A DNA stretch of 64,000 nt from an uncultured Aquimarina sp. (GTDB lineage: Bacteria > Bacteroidota > Bacteroidia > Flavobacteriales > Flavobacteriaceae): contig NZ_CANLOZ010000003.1 in assembly GCF_947492965.1 (NCBI RefSeq), forward strand, positions 310,001 to 374,000. The letters are read 5' to 3'. Shown here piece by piece: positions 15,827-25,453 of this stretch (its first letter is position 1; each line of letters opens with the position of its first letter). Position numbers and translations under genes: made by a program. The notes below the pieces were generated by a model, which was not told the DNA's origin, made no database searches, and saw only the letters and a list, made by a program, of their open reading frames with translations.

Positions 15827-15871
15827 ATTTTATACTTTCTTTTTACTATTAATGGGGTTTATCTTACGCTT

Positions 15872-16684
15872 CTACAAGGATTTTATTAGTTCTTTAAATA
15901 AAAGAATCATTTCTGGTTCTGCTTTTCCTGCCATAGCGATAATTTCTTCAATATCTACAGGTTGTAAATTATCAGGATCACATTCATCCGTAAGTACAGA
16001 AACTGCAGCTACTTTTAGATTTAAGTGATTAGCGACAATAATTTCTGGAACAGTACTCATTCCTACTGCATCTGCTCCGATTATCTTCAAGTATCTATAT
16101 TCTGCTCGTGTTTCTAATTGTGGCCCTACCACAGAGGCATATACGCCTTTGTGCAAAGTGATGTTATTTTCTTTTGCAATGGTTTCCAATTGATGATTAA
16201 GATTGGCATCATATGGAGCACTCATATCCGTAAAACGAGTTCCTAATTGTTCTACTCCTTTAAATGCAAGTGGCGATCCTCCCTGAAGGTTGATATGATC
16301 ATCAATTAACATTAACTCTCCTTTTTTGAAATTTAGATTAATGGCTCCTGAAGCATTTGAAACTAGCAATGTTTTAATTCCCAACTGCTGCATGATACGT
16401 ACAGGATAAGTAACATCCTGAAGAGAATATCCTTCGTATAGGTGGAAACGACCTTGCATTACGACAACCTTTTTTCCTTCTAGGTTTCCATAAATTAATT
16501 TTCCTTTATGAAACTCTACCGTTGCAGTGGGGAAATTAGGAATATGATTATAGCTTACTTCTTTAAGAATTTCAATTTCATTAAGTAGTTGTCCTAGTCC
16601 TGTTCCTAAGATGATTCCTATCTCTGGGTTTTCAAATCCTTTTTCCTGTAGATACTCTGTTGTTTCTTTAATGTATTTAATCAT
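15872..16684 (-). CDS. Purine nucleoside phosphorylase (class I, PNP/MTAP fold)
   Basis: The 270-residue length and motifs match trimeric PNP-I: IGIILGTGLGQLL (phosphate loop, about 22-34), GRFHLYEGY (about 78-86), SNASGAINLNFKKGELMLIDDHINL, and GMSTVPEIIVANHLNLKVAAVS with TDECDPDNLQPV, where the purine-binding Glu/Asn region lies. The reaction is phosphorolysis of purine nucleosides. In arsenosugar clusters this enzyme is thought to remove adenine from the dimethylarsinoyl-deoxyadenosine made by ArsS; that step is inference here. The start overlaps the glycosyltransferase gene by 8 nt. Confidence 0.88.
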   Translation of the reverse strand: MIKYIKETTEYLQEKGFENPEIGIILGTGLGQLLNEIEILKEVSYNHIPNFPTATVEFHKGKLIYGNLEGKKVVVMQGRFHLYEGYSLQDVTYPVRIMQQLGIKTLLVSNASGAINLNFKKGELMLIDDHINLQGGSPLAFKGVEQLGTRFTDMSAPYDANLNHQLETIAKENNITLHKGVYASVVGPQLETRAEYRYLKIIGADAVGMSTVPEIIVANHLNLKVAAVSVLTDECDPDNLQPVDIEEIIAMAGKAEPEMILLFKELIKSL

Positions 16685-17294
16685 TTTGATAACTTAATAG
16701 GTGTTGAAAGGCCGAGATGTCTTTAATATCTTCATAATAGTCGATATCATTTCGTTCTTCCAGTAATTTTATATTGGTTTGTTGTAAATCGTTTAATGTA
16801 CTTTTAAGGACTGTCTCAGTACCCCAATCTTTGTTTTCAAAAACTTCAGAGTTCATTCTTTTCATCCCTAACAAATAATATCCTCCATCCATTGCAGGAC
16901 CAATTACATATTCATGATCTTGGAGAGCTCTAAATGCGTTTTCGATGTCTTCCTGATTTAGGTCATACATATCACTTCCGATGATAATGATATTGGTATA
17001 TCCATTAGTAAAACCATTCTGAAATGCATTTTTCATTCGTTGTCCGAGGTCTTCACCATCTTGCTGTTTTTTGTGATAGATATGGTTATCCCAAATATCA
17101 TTTTCTCTAACTTTTACAGAATAATGTACCTCTTTCGTGATATCTAGATCTTTTGTGATACGCACTGTGTGATTTAATAAAGTTTGATATACCTCTAAAG
17201 CAGCATGATCGCCTATGGTAGCTGCTAGTCTTGTTTTACATTTACCCAATTCGGGGTTTCGGGTAAAAATTAATAATAGATTCTTTTCTTTCAC
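16677..17294 (-). CDS. TIGR04282 (DUF2064) arsenosugar-associated glycosyltransferase
   Basis: The 205-residue protein has LLLIFTRNPELGKCKTRLA at the N-terminus, a nucleotidyl/glycosyl-transferase-like loop. DGEDLGQRMKNAFQNGF (about 80-96), IIIIGSDMYDL and GPAMDGGYYLLGMKR follow, all hallmarks of the family. Members are named for their association with arsenosugar synthesis; the donor and acceptor have not been proved, to my knowledge. It overlaps both neighbours (8 nt with the phosphorylase, 4 nt with the rhodanese), so all three are translated from one message. Confidence 0.85.
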   Translation of the reverse strand: MKEKNLLLIFTRNPELGKCKTRLAATIGDHAALEVYQTLLNHTVRITKDLDITKEVHYSVKVRENDIWDNHIYHKKQQDGEDLGQRMKNAFQNGFTNGYTNIIIIGSDMYDLNQEDIENAFRALQDHEYVIGPAMDGGYYLLGMKRMNSEVFENKDWGTETVLKSTLNDLQQTNIKLLEERNDIDYYEDIKDISAFQHLLSYQND

Positions 17295-17791
17295 CTTTTG
17301 TATACTTTTTTTCCTTTATACAACCATTTTCCCCACTCTTTTGAAAATGCGTGTACTTTGTTAGTTTCTTTTTCGTTCATATCCACTACTTCATTACCGT
17401 CATTTTTCCATTCAAATATGCCGCCGTATAAATTATATATGTTGGTATAACCAAATTCTTTTAACTTTTCTGAAATGTCTTCTGATCGTATTCCTAAACT
17501 ACAATACACTACAATTTTTGAGTCTTTAGGGATGTTTTGATTCGCTATTTTCTTTATTTCAAAAAAATCATACCCAACATGAATAGCACCTTTTAAGTGA
17601 CTTGTTTGGTACTCTACAAGCTCTCTTGCATCAAAAAGGATAACATCGTTTTTAGAAGTTTTCAGTTCTTTAACAGTAATGTAAGGGATACTCTTACTAT
17701 TGTGTAGTGTTAACAACTCCTTTAAGGAATTTTGGCTTATTCCGAGTAAGGGTAATAGTATACAGAAAAATATAAGAGTTACTTTCTTCAT
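17291..17791 (-). CDS. Exported single-domain rhodanese
   Basis: The 166-residue protein has a signal peptide (MKKVTLIFFCILLPLLGISQ) and one rhodanese domain: LFDARELVEYQTSHLKGAIHV (about 52-72), an active loop IVVYCSLGIRSEDIS with Cys97, and the structural end YNLYGGIFEWKNDG. The catalytic Cys is present, so sulfur transfer or a related thiol/arsenate chemistry is possible. The signal places it in the periplasm, unlike the other cluster enzymes. It overlaps the glycosyltransferase gene by 4 nt. Its role in the pathway is unknown. Confidence 0.85.
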   Translation of the reverse strand: MKKVTLIFFCILLPLLGISQNSLKELLTLHNSKSIPYITVKELKTSKNDVILFDARELVEYQTSHLKGAIHVGYDFFEIKKIANQNIPKDSKIVVYCSLGIRSEDISEKLKEFGYTNIYNLYGGIFEWKNDGNEVVDMNEKETNKVHAFSKEWGKWLYKGKKVYKR

Positions 17792-17936
17792 ACAGATGAT
17801 GTTCGTAATGCTGTAATCTCAAAGAGACTGATTGGTCAATACTAAAATGTTGATATGCTTTTGATCGCTGTAGTTTTATAAGAGCAATAATTCCTAATAA
17901 GGTATAGGAATCATCTAAATTGACTTTATAAATGTC

Positions 17937-18614
17937 TTAAGATAAGAGTGGAGATCCTTTATTGTAAAAAGAATATTGTTGGTAGGTATCTGTACTTGTT
18001 ATTACACCACGAAATATTTGAACAAAAGGGCGTAATATTTCATTGATAATGGTCTTCATCATCTTAGATAGACCAAAACCAATTTTAGAAATAGTTTTTA
18101 AATCTTCTAAAGTATCTATATCATAAAGAACTTCGAGTTGAGTAACTTCGATTTTTGAAGTTTTTATCAAAAGAGATACGCTCTTAGCCAGGTTTTTAGA
18201 CTGCCAAGGGAGTTTTAAAAAGGTGTTTTTATTAAACTGAGATTTGTGCAACCCCATTAAATAAAATCCACCATCGACAGAAGGTCCAAGTACAAAATTA
18301 TTATTTTTAAGTTGCTTAACACTTTCAACTAAGTGATGTTTTTGTAGATGAGGTGTGTCATTCCCGATAGTAATTACACTTTCATATCCTCGTTCATAAA
18401 TATTCTGAATCGCATTTACAAAACGTTCTCCAAAACTATTTCCAATCTGATCTCTCTCTGTACATACAAAAAATGGAATCCCTGTACTTTGTACTATTTT
18501 GAGAGTAGCTTTATTAAGCTCTGAGAATAGTTTATCACCTCCAAATATTGGTTTATTGAGCACCTCCTGTTTAGAGGAGTTTGCAAAAACTAATATGGCG
18601 GTTTTTAAATTCAT
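17937..18614 (-). CDS. Second, divergent DUF2064 glycosyltransferase-like protein
   Basis: The 225-residue product starts at the ATG at 18614 (MNLKTAILVFANSSKQE); the longer frame would run into arsS. It shares the family hallmarks with the gene at 16677-17294: GNSFGERFVNAIQNIYERGYESVITIGNDTPHL and GPSVDGGFYLMGLHK. But the N-terminal KTR loop is replaced by NKPIFGGDKLF, and there is a longer C-terminal part. The two copies are therefore ancient paralogues, perhaps acting on successive intermediates or with different donors. It follows arsS by 2 nt. Confidence 0.78.
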   Translation of the reverse strand: MNLKTAILVFANSSKQEVLNKPIFGGDKLFSELNKATLKIVQSTGIPFFVCTERDQIGNSFGERFVNAIQNIYERGYESVITIGNDTPHLQKHHLVESVKQLKNNNFVLGPSVDGGFYLMGLHKSQFNKNTFLKLPWQSKNLAKSVSLLIKTSKIEVTQLEVLYDIDTLEDLKTISKIGFGLSKMMKTIINEILRPFVQIFRGVITSTDTYQQYSFYNKGSPLLS

Positions 18615-18616
18615 AA

Positions 18617-19672
18617 TTAAGCTACTGTTCCTTGGCAACTACTTCCTGCACCAGCGGTACAACCATAACAATGCTGGGAAATGATAATATTTCTGTTTTG
18701 AAGTAATTCTTCGTTGTATTCGCTAATATGTTTTACTTTGCTTGCTACCTTTAGATCTAACATTTGATTAAAATCACAATCATAAAGCCATCCATCCCAA
18801 CTTATAGAAATTGTGTTTGTGCACATAACATTAGCCACAGCTGCAGGATTGTAAGCTTCGACCAAAGCATACATATAATCTTCATAATTCTCAGAAGCAA
18901 TTAAGTAATCCAAAAATCTACTGATCGGTAAATTAGTGATTGCAAACAAATTATGAAAGTGAATTCCAAAATCTTCTAGCAAAGCCTTTTTAAAATCTTT
19001 TTCCATAGAAGCTTGATCACCTGGTAAAAAAGCACCAGAAGGATTGTATACTAAATCAAGGCGAAGATCACTGTCGGGCATTCCATATCCGCGCTCATTT
19101 AGTTCTTGAAGCGCTTTAATGGATTTGTCAAAAACACCATCTCCACGTTGCTTATCGGTTTTACCTCTCGTCCAATGTGGCATTGAGGAAACTACATGAA
19201 CATTATGTTTTTTGAAAAAATCAGGCAAGTCATAATATTTTTTGTTTGCCCTTATGATTGTCAGGTTACTACGTACTATGAAATCCTTAATTCCAGCCTT
19301 ACTGGCTTCTTCTACAAACCATCTAAAATTAGGATTCATTTCTGGTGCTCCACCAGTTAAGTCCAGTGTGTGCGCTCCTGTTTTTCTAATAACATCCAAA
19401 CATTGTTGCATAGTTTCTTTGGTCATAATCTCCTTACGATCAGGACCTGCATCTACATGACAGTGTTCGCATACTTGATTACACATGTATCCAACATTGA
19501 TCTGTAATATTTCAAGTTTATTAGGACGTAAAGGGTTTTTGCCAATTTCAGCAATTTTATCAGCAAATTTTGGTAGTTCACCGTTAGCAAAAATACCATT
19601 GTTTAGTATTTCTAATTGCCTATTAGAATCTGCTAATTCGTTATTTCTTTTTTTCAGTGACTTAGTAGCCAT
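18617..19672 (-). CDS. arsS: Arsenosugar biosynthesis radical SAM protein ArsS
   Basis: The 351-residue protein has the radical-SAM cluster motif CNQVCEHC (Cys64, Cys68, Cys71), then HVDAGPDRKEIM. LDLTGGAPEMNPNFRW holds the GGE-like SAM-binding motif with Ala. The C-terminal region is Cys-rich (MCTNTISISWDGWLYDCDF, and HCYGCTAGAGSSC) and probably binds a further Fe-S cluster or arsenic. ArsS joins the 5'-deoxyadenosyl group of SAM to dimethylarsenite, the committed step to arsenosugars. Motifs and order match the family closely. It lies 45 nt after the AhpD-like gene and is followed directly by the DUF2064 gene. Confidence 0.92.
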   Translation of the reverse strand: MATKSLKKRNNELADSNRQLEILNNGIFANGELPKFADKIAEIGKNPLRPNKLEILQINVGYMCNQVCEHCHVDAGPDRKEIMTKETMQQCLDVIRKTGAHTLDLTGGAPEMNPNFRWFVEEASKAGIKDFIVRSNLTIIRANKKYYDLPDFFKKHNVHVVSSMPHWTRGKTDKQRGDGVFDKSIKALQELNERGYGMPDSDLRLDLVYNPSGAFLPGDQASMEKDFKKALLEDFGIHFHNLFAITNLPISRFLDYLIASENYEDYMYALVEAYNPAAVANVMCTNTISISWDGWLYDCDFNQMLDLKVASKVKHISEYNEELLQNRNIIISQHCYGCTAGAGSSCQGTVA

Positions 19673-19717
19673 ACATCATTTTTATTAAAATTGTCTTTTA
19701 AGATATCAGCCTCAATC

Positions 19718-20053
19718 TTACATAGACAACTTTTCGTATTTATTCATCATTTGTACACCATGTACTAGTGTAGCCCCACTTTCTATAGCAGCTCCTGCAT
19801 GAACAGCTTCCATCATTTCTTCTTTAGTAATTCCTTTTTGTAAACCATCTTTTGTGTAGGCATCAATACAATAAGGACATTTTACCACATGGGAAACTGC
19901 TAAGGCGATTAAAGATTTTTCTCTCGCCGTTAATGCACCATCTTCGAAAACCTTTCCATAATAATCAAAGAATTTAGTTCCTAGCTCTTCGCTCCATTCA
20001 GTAATTTTTCCAAATTTTCTAAGATCCGAAGGATCGTAATATGTTTTAGACAT
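19718..20053 (-). CDS. AhpD/carboxymuconolactone decarboxylase-like protein (arsenosugar-associated)
   Basis: The 111-residue protein has the AhpD-core helical fold with the redox pair CPYC (Cys59, Cys62) in VSHVVKCPYCIDAYTKDG, and HAGAAIESGATLVHG following. It agrees with the small arsenosugar-biosynthesis-associated peroxidase-like family found directly before arsS. It may keep arsenic as As(III) or detoxify peroxides formed with it; this is inference. It appears to be the first gene of the minus-strand ars operon, with its promoter in the long gap to the right. Confidence 0.85.
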   Translation of the reverse strand: MSKTYYDPSDLRKFGKITEWSEELGTKFFDYYGKVFEDGALTAREKSLIALAVSHVVKCPYCIDAYTKDGLQKGITKEEMMEAVHAGAAIESGATLVHGVQMMNKYEKLSM

Positions 20054-20696
20054 ATAATCGTTGTTTTAAAACAGATAGTTATTGTATGTCGTAAGATATA
20101 GATTAAAACTTACAATAAATTTATCTTTTATTCATAATGTCTAAAATCAACATTATGGAGATAAAAAAAAAGGGAATGTTAAATATTTAAGTTTTTTTGT
20201 CAAAAATATACCGATCATACACGTTAAAATAACCAATTGACACCCATTATTAGGAATTGTGAATTATATTGATCTATAATTATTTTACTCTTCAATTGTT
20301 AAGATAAAAAGCATGTTTTTTTACTAAAAGATTTGTTGCATTTTAGATGTTAATCCCTAAGCTCATTTGTTATAATATATTTATTTAATCTTTATTAGGT
20401 TTTGTTTTTAACTCCTGATAACTTTCTATTATTTTAACAATTAAATCGCTCAATTCGTTGATTAACAGTGATTTTTTTAGACATATATAAATGTCAATGG
20501 GATAATTGAATTAAAATGTAATGATAATGTTAAGATTATCTAGTTAGCGCAAATTAGAATGTAATGTTGTAGCTTTATCAATATTTCGAGATAAAAATCT
20601 AAAGTGTTTATTTACTGATTTTTAAAAAACGAATCAGATTTATATTAAGAAAGTAAGTAAGATAAATTTAATTGACGTAACTAAAAAATAAGATAG
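20054..20696. other. Divergent 643-nt intergenic region between ars operon and GH3 genes
   Basis: The region is very AT-rich and has no convincing gene. It must hold the promoters of both divergent transcription units. The one clear element is an inverted repeat, CATAATGT (20133-20140) and ACATTATG (20150-20157), 9 nt apart and about 80 nt upstream of the AhpD-like start. It is a candidate operator for the ars operon. I found no full TTG/TAnnTTTG pair that I would trust. Confidence 0.5.
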
Positions 20697-22988
20697 GTGA
20701 GAATTATTAAAGAATATGCTAAAAATAATATTTGTGGTATTGTCCTATTGGGGTTATTTGTAGGTGCTCCATTACAGGGTTTTTCTCAGAATAAAAATAT
20801 TGAGCAGAAAGTGGATTCTGTTATTGCTTTAATGACATTAAAGGAAAAAATAGGACAGCTTGTTTTATATAATGGTAGTTGGGATGTAACCGGACCACCT
20901 TCGGATGTTGGGAATAAAGAAAAATATGAGAAACTTCGCAACGGAGAAGTAGGGGCTATGCTTAACGCTACATCAGTAGCAGGTACTAAAGAATTACAAA
21001 AAACGGTAATGGAAAATTCGCGATTAAAAATTCCATTGTTGTTTGGATATGATGTGATTCATGGTTTTAAAACAATTTTTCCTATTCCACTTGGTGAAAG
21101 TGCAAGTTGGGACTTAGAGGCTATTAAAAAGTCTTCAGAAATTGCAGCAAAGGAGGCGACTGCGTCTGGTATTAATTGGGCATTTGGTCCTATGATGGAT
21201 ATTTCTAGAGATGCTCGATGGGGAAGAGTTATGGAAGGAGCAGGAGAAGATCCATTTTTAGCATCGAAAATAGCAGTTGCCAGAATTCAGGGATTTCAAG
21301 GAGATAATTTAGCAAAAGAGAATACACTTGCTGCATGTGCTAAGCATTTTGCAGCTTATGGTTTTGCAGAAGGAGGAAGAGATTATAACACAGTAAGTAT
21401 AGGAGAATATGAATTACACAATACCGTATTACCTCCTTTTAAAGCGGCAGTTGATGCTGGTGTAGCATCAATGATGAGTTCGTTTAATGAGATAGATGGA
21501 ATTCCAGCAACAGGTCATAAAGGTTTGCAAAGAGATATTTTGAAGAATACTTGGAACTGGGATGGTTTTATCGTTTCGGATTGGGCTTCTATTGCTGAAA
21601 TGATTTTTCATGGATATGCAAAAGATAGAACACACGCAGCTGATATAGCGATACATGCGGGTAATGATATGGACATGGAAGGTAGAGCTTATGAAGTTGG
21701 TTTGGAAAAGTTGGTAAAAGATGGAAAAGTAGATGAAAAACTTATAGAAGATGCAGCTAGACGTATTTTACGAGTTAAGTTCGAATTAGGGTTGTTTGAT
21801 GATCCTTTTAGATATAGTAATGAAGAACGTGAAAAAACAGAGATATATACAAAGGAGCATTTAGAGATAGCTAGAGATGTTGCCAAGAAATCAATTGTTT
21901 TGTTAAAAAATGATGGTAATATGTTACCGCTCAAGAAAGATGCAAAAAGTATTGCGGTTATTGGATCTCTTGCGGATGATAAAGATACTCCTATTGGAAG
22001 TTGGAGAGGAATGGCAACACCGAATTCGGCAGTTTCATTACTAGAAGGTATAAAGGCTGCTGTATCTAGTTCTGCAAAAATTTCACACGCAAAAGGAGTT
22101 GAGATAGGTGTGGGTGAAAGAAGTTTCGTTAGAAGTTTGAAAGTTAATAGAGATAATTTTGAGGGAATTGAAAACGCAGTAAGTGTTGCTAAAGGAGCAG
22201 AAGTGGTTGTCTTAGCATTAGGGGAAGAAGCTTTTCAATCTGGAGAAGCAAGAAGTCAGGTGAGTATAGAATTAACTCCGCCACAACAAAAGTTATTTGA
22301 TGCTGTTTATGCAGTAAACAAAAATATTGTAGTTGTGCTTATGAATGGTCGTCCAATGGCTCTTTCTAATATTGCTGAAAAAGCATCCGCAATATTAGAA
22401 ACTTGGCATCTTGGATCAACTTCTGGAAATGCAATAGCAGATGTATTATTTGGTGATTATAACCCTTCAGGGAAATTACCAGTATCTTTTCCTAGACATG
22501 GAGGTCAAGCACCTCTGTATTATAATGTTAAAAATACAGGAAGACCAGTAAATCAGGATGGTATGGTGTTTTGGTCACATTATACTGATGAAAAGAATGA
22601 TGCTTTGTTTCCTTTTGGTCACGGATTAAGTTATACCGATTTTGAATATAAGGATTTAAAAGTGAGTGCTCCAACATTTAGTGCAGGAGGAAAATTATTA
22701 GTCTCTGTTATAGTCAAAAACACGGGGAAAGTAAAAGGCAAGGAAGTGGTACAGCTGTATCTTAGAGATTTAATAGGTAGCTTAACACGACCAGTAAAAG
22801 AATTGAAAGGGTTTCAACTGATAGAACTTGGTCCTCAAGAGAGTAAAACAGTCACTTTTACGATAGATGAAAAAACGATTCAGTTTTACACTGCTAATAA
22901 AAAATGGGAAGCAGAACCAGGAGATTTCAAAGTGTTTATAGGAGGTAGCTCAAAAACAGAACTAGAAAGTAATTTTTCTTTTAAATAA
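20697..22988 (+). CDS. bglX: Exported GH3 beta-glucosidase (BglX-like)
   Basis: The 763-residue protein starts with GTG after a stop codon, with signal peptide to about residue 31 (FVGAPLQGFSQ). The GH3 barrel has the KHF motif (KHFAAYGF, about 216-223), RDYNTVS, and the nucleophile in FIVSDWAS at Asp295. The alpha/beta sandwich domain has VLALGEEAFQSGEA, with the likely acid/base Glu nearby. A fibronectin-III-like domain closes the protein (FGHGLSYTDFEY to the end). Length and architecture are those of periplasmic BglX, which releases glucose from beta-linked gluco-oligosaccharides. It starts the plus-strand PUL run; the second GH3 follows by 4 nt. Confidence 0.9.
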   Translation: MRIIKEYAKNNICGIVLLGLFVGAPLQGFSQNKNIEQKVDSVIALMTLKEKIGQLVLYNGSWDVTGPPSDVGNKEKYEKLRNGEVGAMLNATSVAGTKELQKTVMENSRLKIPLLFGYDVIHGFKTIFPIPLGESASWDLEAIKKSSEIAAKEATASGINWAFGPMMDISRDARWGRVMEGAGEDPFLASKIAVARIQGFQGDNLAKENTLAACAKHFAAYGFAEGGRDYNTVSIGEYELHNTVLPPFKAAVDAGVASMMSSFNEIDGIPATGHKGLQRDILKNTWNWDGFIVSDWASIAEMIFHGYAKDRTHAADIAIHAGNDMDMEGRAYEVGLEKLVKDGKVDEKLIEDAARRILRVKFELGLFDDPFRYSNEEREKTEIYTKEHLEIARDVAKKSIVLLKNDGNMLPLKKDAKSIAVIGSLADDKDTPIGSWRGMATPNSAVSLLEGIKAAVSSSAKISHAKGVEIGVGERSFVRSLKVNRDNFEGIENAVSVAKGAEVVVLALGEEAFQSGEARSQVSIELTPPQQKLFDAVYAVNKNIVVVLMNGRPMALSNIAEKASAILETWHLGSTSGNAIADVLFGDYNPSGKLPVSFPRHGGQAPLYYNVKNTGRPVNQDGMVFWSHYTDEKNDALFPFGHGLSYTDFEYKDLKVSAPTFSAGGKLLVSVIVKNTGKVKGKEVVQLYLRDLIGSLTRPVKELKGFQLIELGPQESKTVTFTIDEKTIQFYTANKKWEAEPGDFKVFIGGSSKTELESNFSFK

Positions 22989-22992
22989 TTAA

Positions 22993-25317
22993 ATGATGCA
23001 CAAATTATATATTATCGTATTCAGTCTTTTGGTATTAAGTTGTAACTCAAAATCAACCGAAGACAATGATAAAACAATAAAGGAAAAACCTTCTATGAAT
23101 ACAGAGATTGATAAAAAAGTTGCTTCACTGCTTTCCGAAATGACATTAGAGGAAAAAGTAGGGCAAATGACTCAAATTACTTTAGATGTAGTTACCAAAG
23201 GAGATAATCAGTATAGTTCTGCTCAGCCTTATGAGTTGGATTCTGCCTTAGTGCGCAAGGCAATTCATACTTATAAAGTTGGTTCTATATTAAATACTCC
23301 AGGAGTTCCTTTATCCAGACAAGATTGGTATAAAACTATAAAGATATTTCAAGATGAGGCTGCGAAAACACCTAGGCAAATTCCTATTATATATGGTATA
23401 GATGCTATTCATGGTGTTAATTACACTACAGAAGCAACGTTATTTCCACAGCAGATCGCATTGGCTGCAACTTTTAATCGAGATTTGGTAAAAGAAGTTG
23501 CTAAGATTTCTGCTTATGAGACAAGAGCTTCGTCGATTCCTTGGAATTTTTCACCTGTTTTGGGATTAGGAAGAAATCCTTTATGGCCAAGGTTATGGGA
23601 AACTTTTGGTGAAGACGTCTATTTAGGAAAGACAATGGGTGTGGCAATGGTAGAGGGTTATCAGGGAACACTTGGAGACCCTTATACTGTAGCTTCTTGT
23701 ATGAAGCATTATTTAGGATATAGCGTTCCTTTGTCTGGTAAAGATAGAACACCTGCTTGGATTCCAGAAAGAGAATTAAGACAATATTTTTTACCAGCTT
23801 TTAAAGCAGCTGTAGATGCAGGGTCTGTAACCTTAATGATTAATTCGGGAGAAATAAATGGAGTTCCTGTACATGCTAGCAAATTCTTGTTAACGGATGT
23901 ATTGAGAGGCGAACTTGGCTTCGAGGGTATTGCAGTAACGGATTGGGCAGATATCAATTATCTACATACGAGGCATAAAGTTGCGGAAACAATTAAAGAT
24001 GCAATCAAAATGTCTATAAACGCAGGTGTAGATATGAGTATGGTACCTCATGATTTTGAGTTTGCCGAACTGTTGGTAGAGTTGGTGAAAGAGGGGAGTG
24101 TAGCTGAGGAAAGAATCGATAGTGCAGTTTCTAGAATATTAAAAGTAAAAATGCAATTGGGTCTATTTGAAAACCCAGTCACAGATCCTAAAGATTATCC
24201 TGATTTTGGATCAGAAAAATTTGCTGCAGTAAGCAAAAAAGCATCGTTAGAATCTTTTACATTGCTAAAAAATAAAGATGAGGTACTGCCACTAGAAAAA
24301 GGAACAAAAATCTTAGTAACAGGTCCCACTGCCAATACCATGAGATCTCTAAATGGAGGATGGTCATATAATTGGCAGGGAAGTGAAGCAGATAACTATG
24401 CTAAAGATAAAAATACAATTGCTGAAGCTATTGTAGGTTTAGGTAATGCTACATTTGTTCAGGGAGTTTCGTTTAAAGAAGATAATGGTATCGATAGTAC
24501 TGTATTAAAAGAGGTTTCTTTCGAAGATCAAAAGAATATTGCTGCTGCTGTAAAGGCTGCTCAACAAACTGATGTTATTTTATTATGTTTAGGTGAAAAC
24601 TCCTATACAGAAACTCCAGGAAATATTAATTCTATTTTATTGCCAAAGGATCAAGTAGAACTAACAAAAGCATTGGCAAAAACAGGTAAGAAAATAGTGC
24701 TTGTGTTACTAGAAGGAAGACCAATCATCTTTAACGAGATAGAGCCTTTAGTAGATGCTGTATTTATGGGATATTTGCCAGGTAACCACGGAGCAGATGC
24801 TCTGGGAGATTTATTGTATGGGTTAGAAAGCCCTTCTGGAAGGTTGCCAATAAATTATCCAAAACATCCACATGCATTTGTAAACTATAATCACAAACAC
24901 TCTGATAACATTTCCATTCCAAACTATTATGATTCGGACTATGATCAACAATATGAGTTTGGTGATGGATTATCGTATACAACTTTTGAATATAGTAATC
25001 TATCCGTAAGTGCAGAAGAAATGAATGAAGATGGTTCTATTGACGTTTCAGTAACCGTTACAAACACTGGTAGTAGAGATGGAAAAGAAGCGGTGTTGCT
25101 TTTTATTAGTGATTTGTATGCCAGTATTACTCCCGAAGTGAGAGCTTTGAAGGGATATGAGAAAATTGCTTTAAGCAAAGGAGAGTCTAAAGAGGTTTCG
25201 TTTACAATCACTAAGGATGAGCTTTCCTTTGTAAATCAGGAGTTAAAGACTATTGCCGAGCCTGGAGATTTTGAGATTAGTATTGGAGATTTAAAAAAGA
25301 AAATTAAGCTTAAATAA
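22993..25317 (+). CDS. GH3 glycoside hydrolase lipoprotein
   Basis: The 774-residue protein has a lipoprotein signal with lipobox LLVLSC (Cys17). GH3 barrel features are KHYLGYSVPLSGKDR (about 238-252), a substrate-binding ARNP-like GLGRNPLWPR, and the nucleophile in IAVTDWAD at Asp317. The sandwich domain includes LCLGENSYTETPGN and GRLPINYPKHP; a FnIII-like end follows (FGDGLSYTTFEY). It is closer to the exo-1,3/1,4-beta-glucanase branch of GH3 than the first copy is. Lipidation suggests the outer membrane surface or periplasmic face. It is co-transcribed with the preceding gene and probably acts on another chain length or linkage. Confidence 0.88.
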   Translation: MMHKLYIIVFSLLVLSCNSKSTEDNDKTIKEKPSMNTEIDKKVASLLSEMTLEEKVGQMTQITLDVVTKGDNQYSSAQPYELDSALVRKAIHTYKVGSILNTPGVPLSRQDWYKTIKIFQDEAAKTPRQIPIIYGIDAIHGVNYTTEATLFPQQIALAATFNRDLVKEVAKISAYETRASSIPWNFSPVLGLGRNPLWPRLWETFGEDVYLGKTMGVAMVEGYQGTLGDPYTVASCMKHYLGYSVPLSGKDRTPAWIPERELRQYFLPAFKAAVDAGSVTLMINSGEINGVPVHASKFLLTDVLRGELGFEGIAVTDWADINYLHTRHKVAETIKDAIKMSINAGVDMSMVPHDFEFAELLVELVKEGSVAEERIDSAVSRILKVKMQLGLFENPVTDPKDYPDFGSEKFAAVSKKASLESFTLLKNKDEVLPLEKGTKILVTGPTANTMRSLNGGWSYNWQGSEADNYAKDKNTIAEAIVGLGNATFVQGVSFKEDNGIDSTVLKEVSFEDQKNIAAAVKAAQQTDVILLCLGENSYTETPGNINSILLPKDQVELTKALAKTGKKIVLVLLEGRPIIFNEIEPLVDAVFMGYLPGNHGADALGDLLYGLESPSGRLPINYPKHPHAFVNYNHKHSDNISIPNYYDSDYDQQYEFGDGLSYTTFEYSNLSVSAEEMNEDGSIDVSVTVTNTGSRDGKEAVLLFISDLYASITPEVRALKGYEKIALSKGESKEVSFTITKDELSFVNQELKTIAEPGDFEISIGDLKKKIKLK

Positions 25318-25453
25318 TATAAAAATTAATACCCATATTTTAAAATTAAAAAGAATAGGGTGCTTATTGATATCTTATAAACAAAGTGTAAATAAGGTAT
25401 GTTAAGATTTTAATGGTATATTTGATAAGCCTACTTATGTAAAAACTCATCTC

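Noticed and set aside
17890..17911. Inverted repeat ATTCCTA/TAGGAAT between the DUF2064 and rhodanese genes
   Set aside because: Short arms, no T-run on either strand and no promoter context; too weak to call a site.
17937..18614. Second DUF2064 gene as a pseudogene
   Set aside because: The frame is intact, the GPSVDGGFYLMG core is kept and the gene sits 2 nt after arsS; only the N-terminal loop differs.
23501..23957. Minus-strand open frames inside the second GH3 gene
   Set aside because: They overlap a well-supported enzyme, have no known domains and no upstream signals.
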